Below are positions 1 to 8,893 of a stretch of 64,000 bases of DNA, piece after piece. The notes under the pieces are model-generated. The model did no database searches. It saw nothing but the letters and a program-made list of their open reading frames with translations, and had not been told where the DNA came from. The position numbers were made by a program, and so were the translations under genes. The DNA lies in NCBI GenBank assembly GCA_016617785.1, contig JADILM010000006.1, forward strand, positions 992,001 to 1,056,000. Reading direction: 5' to 3'. Each line of letters starts with the position of its first letter. Position 1 is the first letter of the stretch. The DNA is from Sporobolomyces roseus (Eukaryota > Basidiomycota > Microbotryomycetes > Sporidiobolales > Sporidiobolaceae).

Positions 1-23
1 GCTGACCGAGTCGAATCTTGCAG

Positions 24-376
24 CGTGATCTGCAACTTTTCCTTCTGAGATCTCTTCAAGCGAAACCAGAACCAGAATCAGCTTCAACGACGACGAAGAC
101 TCGGACGGACCACGCGCCTCTACTTCGGATAGCTTCCGATCTACTTCTTCTGTTCCATGAGCACTGGAAGCAAGGTAGCTATACAGTCATGCGTAAGCCA
201 AGCTCTTCTCGTATTGTCTTCGTATGTCGAGATCGCTGAGGATGAGTTTCGCAGAATTCGAGCAAGTCAGTAAGGAGTTCCAAGCATCGCTACGACCATG
301 GATACGACGTGGCGTACTCGACGGACGAGCTCTCGGATGGGAACGATGGGACGAAGGTGGAATCAAGTTGGACTAG
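24..376 (+). CDS. 3' end of an unidentified protein gene (partial)
   Basis: Only the C-terminal end of this gene is in the window. An intron with a CTGAC-like branch site and a CAG acceptor ends at base 23. The reading frame then runs to a likely GTAAGC donor at 193, skips an intron of about 62 nt, and continues from 255 to a TAG at 374-376. A donor at 175 would also keep the frame. The end of the protein is charged and tryptophan-containing and finishes GGIKLD. I recognise no family. It converges with the BTB gene, whose stop lies about 20 bp further on. Confidence 0.5.
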
Positions 377-397
377 AATGAAATTTGGCGATTTCAT

Positions 398-1642
398 CTA
401 CTGCGGTTGCTGATCTAGGTACTGTTGTAAGAGATGATCGAGTGTAAGTTGGCATTCAGTCAGCGGGAGAAAGAGATGCCTACCCTCATAGCTTCATTCC
501 ACTGAGGAATCGACCAAGTTTCGGCATCGACGACATCAGCGTACATCCATCTCACTTCGTAGTCGCCATAGTCATTCCCGAGTGTGTTGTAGTCCAACCA
601 CAGCTTGAAGACGAGCGATTTCGCCATGACGTCCAATGTCGGAACCTTGGGATCCTGAGATTCATCCTCTATCCTCACGTTGTCCTCGGTTGCTTCGGGG
701 TCCGTCCAGTACACGTCGAGCTTCGGAGTCTGTGGCGTAGTCTGCTTCTCAGCCCAATGCTGGAAGAGCCCGAGCAGGGAATGAGCGGCCATCGGAGTCG
801 AGTTGAGTGTGAATTGTGCGTCGTCGTCTAGCACAATTGACCAATACGGCAAGTTCTTATGACCTCCGTTGTGCAGGCGTCTATGGGGCCAACGAATTCT
901 CGCAGCGATGCAGGGCATCAGCTGCTTTTCCTCGTGTGCATCGAGATATTCTTTTCTTTGCATTGTGAAGCTGAGCAACCAATGTCAGCTACACCGCTAC
1001 CAAACAGAGCATCATCGTAAGCGTACCGCACAGGAACATTTCGAGCCCGGATCAAGACCTCCCCCGTGTCTCCAACTATACCGACCGATGAGGAATCAGT
1101 CGTCAACTTGAGATCCCCAGATCCGATCAACCTCTCGATCTCAATGATGTTGTCAAAGTTGTACCGCTGTCGTAGTGTTTCTGGCATGGTGGGAGATGGT
1201 GGAGGAGCAGGGAGGTATGCGGCGAAAGCTTTTTGCAGACCCTCCAAACCGAAATATTGAGCGTCTCTGAGGAGTGATTCTTGTGCCATTTCGATCGAAA
1301 GGAAAGATGGGATCGTAGAAGGTTGAAGGGGGAGAATTGGATAGCCTGAGAGGTGTTCAACGATCAGAGAGAAGAGTCGAGGGTGTTGGTCGAGATGAAT
1401 GATTTTCGAATTCGATTCCGCAAATCCGCCATCGAGGAACGCCGTTGTGAAGTAGTTTGGCGAATCCGATTCGATCTGGCTACGAGTGAGTCGGAAAGGG
1501 ACTTCGCGACAGATGACTGTGAAGATGTCATGCCTCTGCGAAGAAGTCATTCCTATACGAAATCCAAATGACCACGAATCAGTACGCATAAGTCAAGCAT
1601 AGGAAGACGCAATGGAGACGCACCCGATTGATCTACGTCCAT
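398..1642 (-). CDS. BTB/POZ domain protein
   Basis: The N-terminal half has the BTB/POZ fold signature of the KCTD (potassium-channel tetramerisation-like) type: HDIFTVICREVPFRLTRSQI, then SPNYF, an aliphatic strand ending in HLDQHP, and the DAQYFGLEGL helix. Such domains oligomerise and often act as adaptors for cullin-3 ubiquitin ligases, but the partner here is unknown. The C-terminal half has no recognised domain. The model has four exons. A short first exon encodes MDVDQS and joins across a 71-nt intron to GMTSSQ. A middle intron rejoins NVPVR to FTMQRKE. A last intron leads to a terminal exon ending YLDQQPQ and a TAG at 398-400. The ATG at 1550 or 1589 could instead be the start if the first exon is not used. 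No signal peptide or membrane segment is seen. Confidence 0.75.
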
Positions 1643-2005
1643 CGCTTAAATCGTGTTGAATGACAGTGGTGAGTTGAGCGATTCTCCTTCGACGAGCTTG
1701 TTTCTCAGCTGCTCGAATGATCACAAGCTCGATAGCGATGATAAACGAGGGCGTATGACTGCTATGAGCCAAGATTGACGTTGTAAGATGGGGTAGTCGG
1801 TGAAGGAAAAAGTCGAAATCCTGGAGTCCCTCGTTGGAATGGATCTTTCATATTCAAAGGTAAGGGACCTTACAACCCCTCATAATTCGACGTTACAACG
1901 TCATTGCCCTTGAAAAAACTAGAGCGAATCACTTCTCTCCCCTTCACTTCAAACACTTTCTCTCTCAAAACCAACCTACCAACTCACTTCACAACTTATA
2001 CAAAA
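1643..2005. promoter_or_regulatory. Divergent intergenic region between the BTB gene and FBA1
   Basis: This region of about 360 bp separates two divergently transcribed genes and should hold both promoters and 5' UTRs. The FBA1-proximal 100 bp are rich in C and T, with CTTCACTTCAAAC-type runs and an A-rich stretch (ACAAAA) just before the ATG. That is usual for a highly expressed fungal gene. No defined operator was recognised. Confidence 0.4.
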
Positions 2006-3172
2006 ATGGGTCTCCTCGATATTGTTCCCGTATGTCTATCTCACTCTGTCTCTCTCCGTTCTAGCTGCTTACTCGCTGCTTCCTTCCACAGGCGTTCGTT
2101 CACCTTCCATCAACTTTCGTCGCTCGTTTCGTCCAACTGACTCCTCTCTTGTCGGTCAATACAGTGGTGTCGTTACCGGAAAGAACTTGATCAAGCTCTT
2201 CGACCATGCTCGTGCCGAACACGTGAGTTTTCTTCATCCTTCACTCGCTCTCCTTCGGAACGAATCGGTCAAAACCGCTCGAACGGTTCCGATCAACTCG
2301 GATCCGCTTCTCTAGATGGACTATAGAACGTATACTGACTATCCTCGTTTGCTCTTAGTACGCTATCCCCGTAAGTTGATCGAAATCCACCAACATCTAT
2401 AATCTCCGTACAGTTGATTTCTTGGGGTTTCTGAGCTGACCGCATCGCTTTTCCCGTTGGATTCCTTCTTGATCATCAGGCGTTCGTGAGTTTACCCCTC
2501 TAGAACTAGTCTGGTCCCGTTTGGAGCAAGTTTCGCTGACTTGATCTCCGCATTCTTAATTCGTCGTTCAGAACATCACCTCTTCCTCGACTGTCGTAGC
2601 TGCTCTTGAGGCCGCTCGTGACAACAAGGCCCCCGTCATCCTCCAAGTCTCTCAAGGGGGAGCTGCTTACTTCGCCGGAAAGGGTGTCGCAAACGACAAG
2701 CAACAAGCCTCCATCGCTGGTGCCGTCGCTGCCGCTCACTACATCCGTGCTATCGCCCCTACCTACGGAATGTGAGTCTCAACTCGTGCCTGAATCAGCT
2801 GAGAAGGAAATTGACATCTCATTGCCTCGATTCAGCCCTGTCGTCCTCCACTCCGACCACTGCGCTAAGAAGCTCCTTCCCTGGTTCGACGGTTAGTAGA
2901 GCTTTCATCGGGGTAACATATCGATGTACTGACCAAAATGCGCTCTTATAGGTATGCTCGACGCTGACGAGGCTTACTACAAGAAGGAAGGAGAGCCTCT
3001 TTTCTCGTGAGTTTTCTGTAGCCGGTCTTTCGTTTCCGACTCGATTGAAGCTGACATTCTCGATTTGGATAGTTCCCACATGCTCGATCTCTCCGAAGAA
3101 TCCAAGGAGGAGAACATCGAGACCTGCAAGAAGTACTTCGAGCGCATGGCTAAGATCGAACTTTGGCTCGAG

Positions 3173-3204
<32 letters not shown>

Positions 3205-3949
3205 TGGTGTCGACAACTCCAGTACGTTGCTCCTCTGTTCGGAGCGAAGGCTTCGTCAAGTTGCTGACCATTGTTTCTCATAAATCAGGTGTTGACAACG
3301 CTTCCCTCTACACTCAACCCGAGGACATCCTCGAAATCCACAACGCCCTTTCCCCCATCTCCCAAGCCTTCTCCATCGCTGCCGGTTTCGGTAACGTTCA
3401 CGGTGTCTACAAGCCCGGAAACGTCCAACTCCAACCCGAGCTCCTCGCGAAGCACCAAAAGTACGCTCACGAGCAACTCAAATCTGAGAACCCTCTCCCC
3501 ATCTACCTCGTCTTCCACGGAGGATCGGGATCGACCAAGGAAGAGATCAAGACCGCTGTCGAGAACGGTGTTGTAAAGATGAACGTCGACACTGATTGCC
3601 AGTGGGCGTATATGGAGGGCCACCGAAACTACTTCTTGAAGAACCAGGACTACCTCAAGTCCCAAGTTGGTAACCCCGACGGTGCTGACAAGCCCGTAAG
3701 TTAGGACCTTATTTCTTTCGACCCGACTCGAGTAGTTTGCGAAACTGACAAAATCTTCTGCTTTTTCTCTTTTTCTCTTCACTCACTTTCCCTACCTTTC
3801 CCTCGCCTCATTCGACCCTAATTCATCTTCCTCTACAACAGAACAAAAAATACGCTGACCCCCGTGTGTGGGTACGAGAGGGAGAGAAGACCATGAAGGC
3901 TCGTTGCCAAGAAGCTCTTACCGATCTTCGCACCAACAACACCATCTAA
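2006..3949 (+). CDS. FBA1: Fructose-bisphosphate aldolase, class II (zinc)
   Basis: Splits fructose-1,6-bisphosphate into dihydroxyacetone phosphate and glyceraldehyde-3-phosphate in cytosolic glycolysis and gluconeogenesis. The spliced protein of 358 aa matches the fungal class II family throughout. Visible motifs are SSSTVVAALEAARD, the zinc-ligand segment VVLHSDHCAKKLLPWFDG, EMEIGITGGEEDGV, and the phosphate-binding LVFHGGSGSTKEE. It ends at a TAA. I derive eleven exons: 2006-2029, 2092-2093, 2165-2222, 2359-2370, 2480-2485, 2572-2771, 2836-2891, 2952-3006, 3073-3221, 3289-3695 and 3842-3949. The 2-, 12- and 6-nt exons are forced by the conserved protein (PAGVVTG and YAIPAFNITSSS). The last two exons were copied into the downstream tandem array, but this copy is intact. 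Confidence 0.95.
2092..2093 (+). other. FBA1: Putative 2-nt microexon (GC) of FBA1
   Basis: Exon 1 ends in phase 0 after CCC at 2029 and the next clear coding block begins at 2165 with T-GGT-GTC, so two nucleotides are missing. An AG|GC|GT context at 2090-2095 supplies exactly GC and creates GCT (Ala). This gives P-A-G-V, the residues usual in fungal FBA. The downstream intron (2094-2164) has a CTGAC branch site. Confidence 0.6.
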
Positions 3950-4314
3950 ATCATCCCCCTCTTTAGATAGTGTCGCTCTACGCTTGTTGTCCTATACCTA
4001 CTCTCTCACTCTCTCAATCCTCATCTGTGTTTAGTTCTTTCTCTACTCCAACTTGCAAAAATCAAAACCTCCCAAATTTTTGTCCCAATCCTCGACGACG
4101 AGCTCACCTCTCTCTGTCCGTCTCTCTTCACACTTTCTAAGCTGAGATTGAGGAGCGAGAGTTGTCGTCTATAATCACAAAGCGCTCTCGAACCAGTGAG
4201 AGCAAGTTGAACGAAGAGACGCAGGGAAAAAAACGAAACTTCTCTCGTTCGCTCTCCCTTTTCTTCTTCACCTCTCCCTTCATCGCCCCATCGCTTCTAT
4301 ATCTATCTTCTCGA
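3950..4314 (+). promoter_or_regulatory. FBA1 3' UTR and promoter/5' UTR of beta-mannosidase copy 1
   Basis: This stretch of about 365 bp holds no gene. It contains the FBA1 3' UTR (TTGTTGTCCTATACC, T-rich), then a pyrimidine-rich leader with CTCTCTC and CTTTTCTTCTTCACC runs directly before the beta-mannosidase ATG. The equivalent stretch is present, with substitutions, in units 2 and 3 of the array. Confidence 0.4.
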
Positions 4315-7300
4315 ATGCGTATAATCAAGCTAGATCAAGTCAAGCAGTGGTCATTCGCCAAATCCCCTTCTCCTTCCCTCTCCCCACCTCAAACTTCATC
4401 CGACTCGAACACAACTCCAGCAGACAACCTCGAGACCTTCCGAACATGTACACAGATACCTAGTCAGATTCACCAAGAGCTCATAGCAGCTCAACTCATC
4501 CCAGATCCTTTCTTGAAACGTAATGAAGAGGTGCGCTCTCCCATCCCTCGACCTTGATCAAACAGAGCTAACAAGCTTGTAACGCAGCTTGTACAATGGG
4601 TGGGAGAGGAAGATTGGATCTATCGCTGTCAATTCGAGGTGGAATCGCTGCCGAGGGAGGGGGAACAAGCGGATCTCAAGTTCGATGGTTTAGACACTTT
4701 CGCAACCGTTTCTCGTGGGTCTCTTTCGGGCGAACAGGATTGTCATGAGCTCACGCATCGTTCATAGTCAACGGTACGAAGATCCTCGAAGCCGACAACA
4801 TGTTCCTTCCGTACCGGTAAGGAGCCGTTTCGCTCGATTCCGCTCAAACGACACTGACTTTCGCCGCGCAGAGTCGACGTTACTCCACTCCTCAAGTACG
4901 CAAGGAACACGCTCGAGATTCACTTTCGCTCTGCTTTCCGTCGAGGTCGACAGCTCGAGGAGAAACATCTAGGGAAAGGGAAACATTCACCCGCTTGGAA
5001 TGGCGACCCGTCGAGATTGTTCGTCAGAAAGGCAGGTTACAATTACGGGTGGGATTGGGGTCCGGTGCTCATGACTGGTGAGTCAATCTTGTGCCTGTAC
5101 GAAGCTCAAGCCCGAGCTGAGATGTCGAGACGCAGCGGGACCTTGGAAACCGATTCGACTCGAGTGTTATACTGCTCGAATCTACGACTTGTAAGCACTT
5201 GCTCGTCTCGCTTCGGGCTTCAAGCTAATTAAAGTCTTGTGTGAAGCTGGCCTCAAGCGACAGTCGACGAAAACTTGGTCCCCTTCGTTCGAGTCCACTA
5301 TCAAGTCTCGGATGCTTCGCCGACGCACGGCTTGAACGTTACTCTTCTCGACTCTTCTGGTTCAAGCATCGCAAAGACATCTCTCAATACTATAGCAAGT
5401 GTCGACGAAGTACACGAATGGAGGTTTGGAGAGGGAGAGGTGAAGCTGTGGTGGCCGATTAGAATGGGAAAGCAACCTCTTTACTCGATCAAAGTGGAAT
5501 TAGTCGATACTGTACGCTCTTCTTCCGCTTTCTCGTGGGTCTCTGATCTGATATAGGTTTCCGAGTAGAAGTTCGGGGTTGTGCTCGACACTGTCAAGCG
5601 AAAGATTGCTTTCCGACGGCTTCAAATCATCCAATCGCCGTTGAAAAACGAACCAGGAACCAGCTTCTGCTTCGTGGTCAACAACGTTCCGATCTTTGCT
5701 GGAGGTTCGAATTGGATACCGCTCGATTCTTTCATGTCAAACGCGACCGAAAAACGGTATCGAGATTGGCTCGAATTGCTCGTCGAAGGAAATCAGAATA
5801 TGGTCAGAGTTTGGGGAGGAGGGATCTATGAGGACAACATGTTTTACGATATATGCGTGAGTCCTTGCTTTCGTCCTCTCTCTTCAGCCTGGCTGAGATC
5901 GACGCGAACGAGACAGGACGAGCTCGGGATTCTCGTTTGGCAAGACTTCGCTTTCGCTTGCGGCGCTTATCCAGCACATCCTACATTCCTTGAATCAGTT
6001 GAAAAGGAAGCGATTGCGAACGTTCGGAGGCTTCGTTCCCATCCTTCTCTGGCGATTTTTGCTGGAAACAACGAAGATTAGTGAGTTTCCGATTTCGCAT
6101 TCGACGGTCCTTTGGCAGGACTGACTTCTATCTTAACTCTCTAGTCAAATCGCAGAGTCTGAGAAGCTCGAATACGATCCGGACGACCATGATGGTGAGT
6201 TCCGGTTGCGACGAGCTATATAAACGAAGCTGATCAAGTCTCGATCTTTACAGGTGATTGGAGCGTAAGATTACTGCCTCAACAATCTCTCGGACACACA
6301 ATATCGTGCTGAAACTGTATCACTTTCGAATAGAAAACGAATTTTCCCGCTCGCGAAATCTACGAACGACTTCTCCCTGCCATTGTGCGTGAGAATAGCG
6401 ACACTTTCTACTGGCCTGGCTCACCATTTGGAGGAGTCACAACAAGGGACACGACTGTCGGAGATTTGTAAGTTTCCCTCGTTTCGGTTCTTTTTTGCCT
6501 TTCGATGGCTGATCCGATGTCACTCTATTCCGTTCGTAGACATCAATGGGACGTTTGGCACGGAGTTAGTTAAGTCATCTTCCTCTGAGACTCTAAACCT
6601 GATCGATTTGAGAGCCGTTTGACAGGCTCAAGCTCCGTATCAAGAATATGACAAATTGAGCAGTCGCTTCGTTTCAGAATTCGGTTCGTCGAATTCGTCT
6701 CTATCTATCAAACCGAAACAAGCTGACGAGTAGAGCTGAGCAGGTATGGAGGCAGCGCCGCACCGTCGTACCATTGAGTACTTCCTCGACGGAAACAAAA
6801 AACAAGCTTTCCCTCAATCGAGAACGATGGACGCTCACAACAAAGGTCAGCCTTTCCTGGCTCTCCCTCTCAGATCGTACTTTTGACGTCTCTGTGTATA
6901 GCCGGAGGACACGAGGGACGACTCGCAAGCTACATCACTGAGAACCTTCGCTCTGACCGTTCTCTCGAAGGCTACGTCTACGCCACCCAATTCATTCAAG
7001 CCGAAGCCCTTTCGACCGCTTTCTCGTCGTGGAGAAGACTATTCAAAGGAGGAGTCCGTGAGGCGTACTGTGCGGGAGCATTGGTCTGGCAAATGAACGA
7101 TGTCGTGAGCTTCAGGTCTTCGCTCCTCCCGCTCGTTTACTCTACTCATTACTTCGTCTCTGCAGTGGCCTTGCACTTCATGGTCGATCGTTGACTACTT
7201 CCTTCGTCCGAAACCCGCTGTATGCAACCTCTCTGTTGTCGATGCTTCTCCCGGCTGACACTCGTGCCTCGAGCAGTACTTTGCGATCAAACGAGCTCTC

Positions 7301-7951
7301 GCACCAATTTGGCTCGGATCGAAGCGCTACACTGAGCGACATTATCCAGATCCTTATTCGGCAGTCAAAGTCGTCGAAAAGAGCTTCGTCGACATCTGGG
7401 TCAGCAGCTCGATTCTCGAGGCGAAAGAAGGAAAACTCGTAATTGAAGCCTTCGAATTGATGAGCGGGAAGAAGCTCTTCGAGCAAATGACGGACGTCGA
7501 GATCAAGGCGAACTGCTCGACGGAGCTCGACCAGATCGATTTGAACATGCTCGAGGTTCACGAAGGAACGCCGTTTGTCATTGCTTCAAAGCTTGTCGAT
7601 ATATCAGGACAAGCCTTGTCGAGCACTGTTTCTTGGCCTGAGCCGTGAGTTATCTCTCTTCTATACACGACTGTGAGCGAGCTGAAGCCTGATGTAATCA
7701 ACAGATTCAAGTACCTCGAATTCCCTCATGAGAAAGACGTCAAGCTTGTCGTCGAGTGCTCTCCCTCGGAAGGTATCGTCACTATCGTAGCGGCTCGACC
7801 AGTCAAGGGTCTCGTACTTGATTCGAGTGACAACTGTCGATTCGAAGACAACTTCCTCGACTTGATTCCGAATGAGAAATTGAAAGTTGGGGTTCGAGGA
7901 GCGACGGCGACGACGAAGATTAGCTGGACTTGTTGTAGTACTTTTGCTTGA
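4315..7951 (+). CDS. Beta-mannosidase, GH2 family, array copy 1
   Basis: Retaining exo-beta-mannosidase that removes terminal beta-D-mannose from mannan oligosaccharides or N-glycan cores. The absence of a signal peptide suggests an intracellular, type-B enzyme. The spliced frame is open throughout (about 14 introns, roughly 850 aa). It shows the GH2 landmarks in order: NYGWDWGPVLMT, the jelly-roll segment ending VKLWWP, the TIM-barrel segments GGSNWIPLDSF, NMVRVWGGGIYE and DELGILVWQDFAFACGAYP, GNNED with the general acid/base Glu, GDW, GDLHQWDVWHG, and RFVSEFGMEA with the nucleophile Glu. The end is CCSTFA and TGA. One intron (5515-5577 region) must use the GAGTAG acceptor rather than the earlier GATATAG, which would give a stop. 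The 3' half is identical by eye to copy 2. Confidence 0.9.
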
Positions 7952-8003
7952 CTGTAATCATTGTTTCTTACAAGCGCGCATCTGTCTGAGTCGCAAGAGC
8001 GTC

Positions 8004-8544
8004 GGAAACGTCCAACTCCAACCCGAGCTCCTCGCGAAGCACCAAAAGTACGCTCACGAGCAACTCAAGTCTGAGAACCCTCTCCCCATCTACCTCGTCT
8101 TCCACGGAGGATCCGGATCGACCAAGGAAGAGATCAAGACCGCTGTCGAGAACGGTGTTGTAAAGATGAATGTAGACACTGATTGCCAGTGGGCCTACAT
8201 GGAGGGACACCGAAACTACTTCTTGAAGAACCAGGACTACCTCAAGTCTCAGGTTGGTAACCCCGATGGAGCTGACAAGCCCGTGAGTTAGAACCTTACT
8301 TCTTTCGACCCGACTCGAGTAAATTGCGAAAAACTGACGAAAAGCACTCCTTCACTTTCACCTCACTTCACCTCACTTCACCTCACCTCTGCTCACCTCA
8401 CCTCACTCGACCCTTTTACATCTTCCTCCACAATAGAACAAGAAGTATGCCGATCCTCGTGTATGGGTACGAGAGGGAGAGAAGACCATGAAGGCTCGTT
8501 GCCAGGAAGCTCTTACCGATCTTCGCACCAACAACACCATCTAG
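8004..8544 (+). pseudogene. FBA1: Truncated FBA1 3' fragment, array unit 2
   Basis: Copy of the FBA1 region from mid-exon 10 through the last intron and terminal exon, with the stop changed to TAG (8542-8544). The first two thirds of the aldolase are missing, including the HSDHC zinc site and EMEIGITGG, so it cannot make a functional enzyme. Coding positions are mostly conserved, with synonymous changes such as GTAGAC for GTCGAC. The intron is altered, with CACCTCACTT repeats replacing the FBA1 sequence. It lies between the two beta-mannosidase genes, where it may serve as 3' end and promoter spacer. Confidence 0.9.
8351..8408. repeat. Short tandem repeat (TTCACCTCAC motif) in the FBA1-fragment intron
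   Basis: Repeated TTCACCTCACTTCACCTCAC-type units occupy the intron of the truncated FBA1 copy. The same motif occurs in unit 3 at about 12934-12984. It is absent from the intact FBA1 intron, so it arose after or during the duplication. Confidence 0.7.
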
Positions 8545-8893
8545 AAACCTCACATCCCTTCACGCTTGTTGTCCTATACCTACTCTCTCACTCTCTCAAT
8601 CCTCATCTGTGTTTAGTTCTATCTCTACCCCAACTTTGCAAAAATCAAACCCTCCCCAAGTTTTTTGTTTCTACGACGAGCTCACCTCTCTTGGTCCGTC
8701 TCTCTTCACACTTTCTACGATGAGATTGAGAGCGAGAGGTGTCGTCTATAATCACGAAGCGTTCTCGAACCGAAACAGTGCGAGCAAGTCAAGAGGAAGA
8801 GACGAAGGGAAAAAAACGAAACTTCTCTCTTTCGCTCTCCCTTTTCCTCTTCACCTCTCCCTTCATCGCTTCATCGCTTCCATATCTTCTCAA

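Noticed and set aside
918..978. Two overlapping minus-strand frames as separate BTB-region genes
   Set aside because: They are consecutive exons joined by a 70-nt intron with a CTGAC branch site and in-frame GTACGC...CTCAG boundaries.
7887..8291. Open frame linking the end of beta-mannosidase copy 1 to the FBA1 fragment (and its twin at 12464-12913)
   Set aside because: It begins inside the last beta-mannosidase exon in the wrong frame and crosses the rearrangement junction by chance. The true beta-mannosidase frame stops at 7951.
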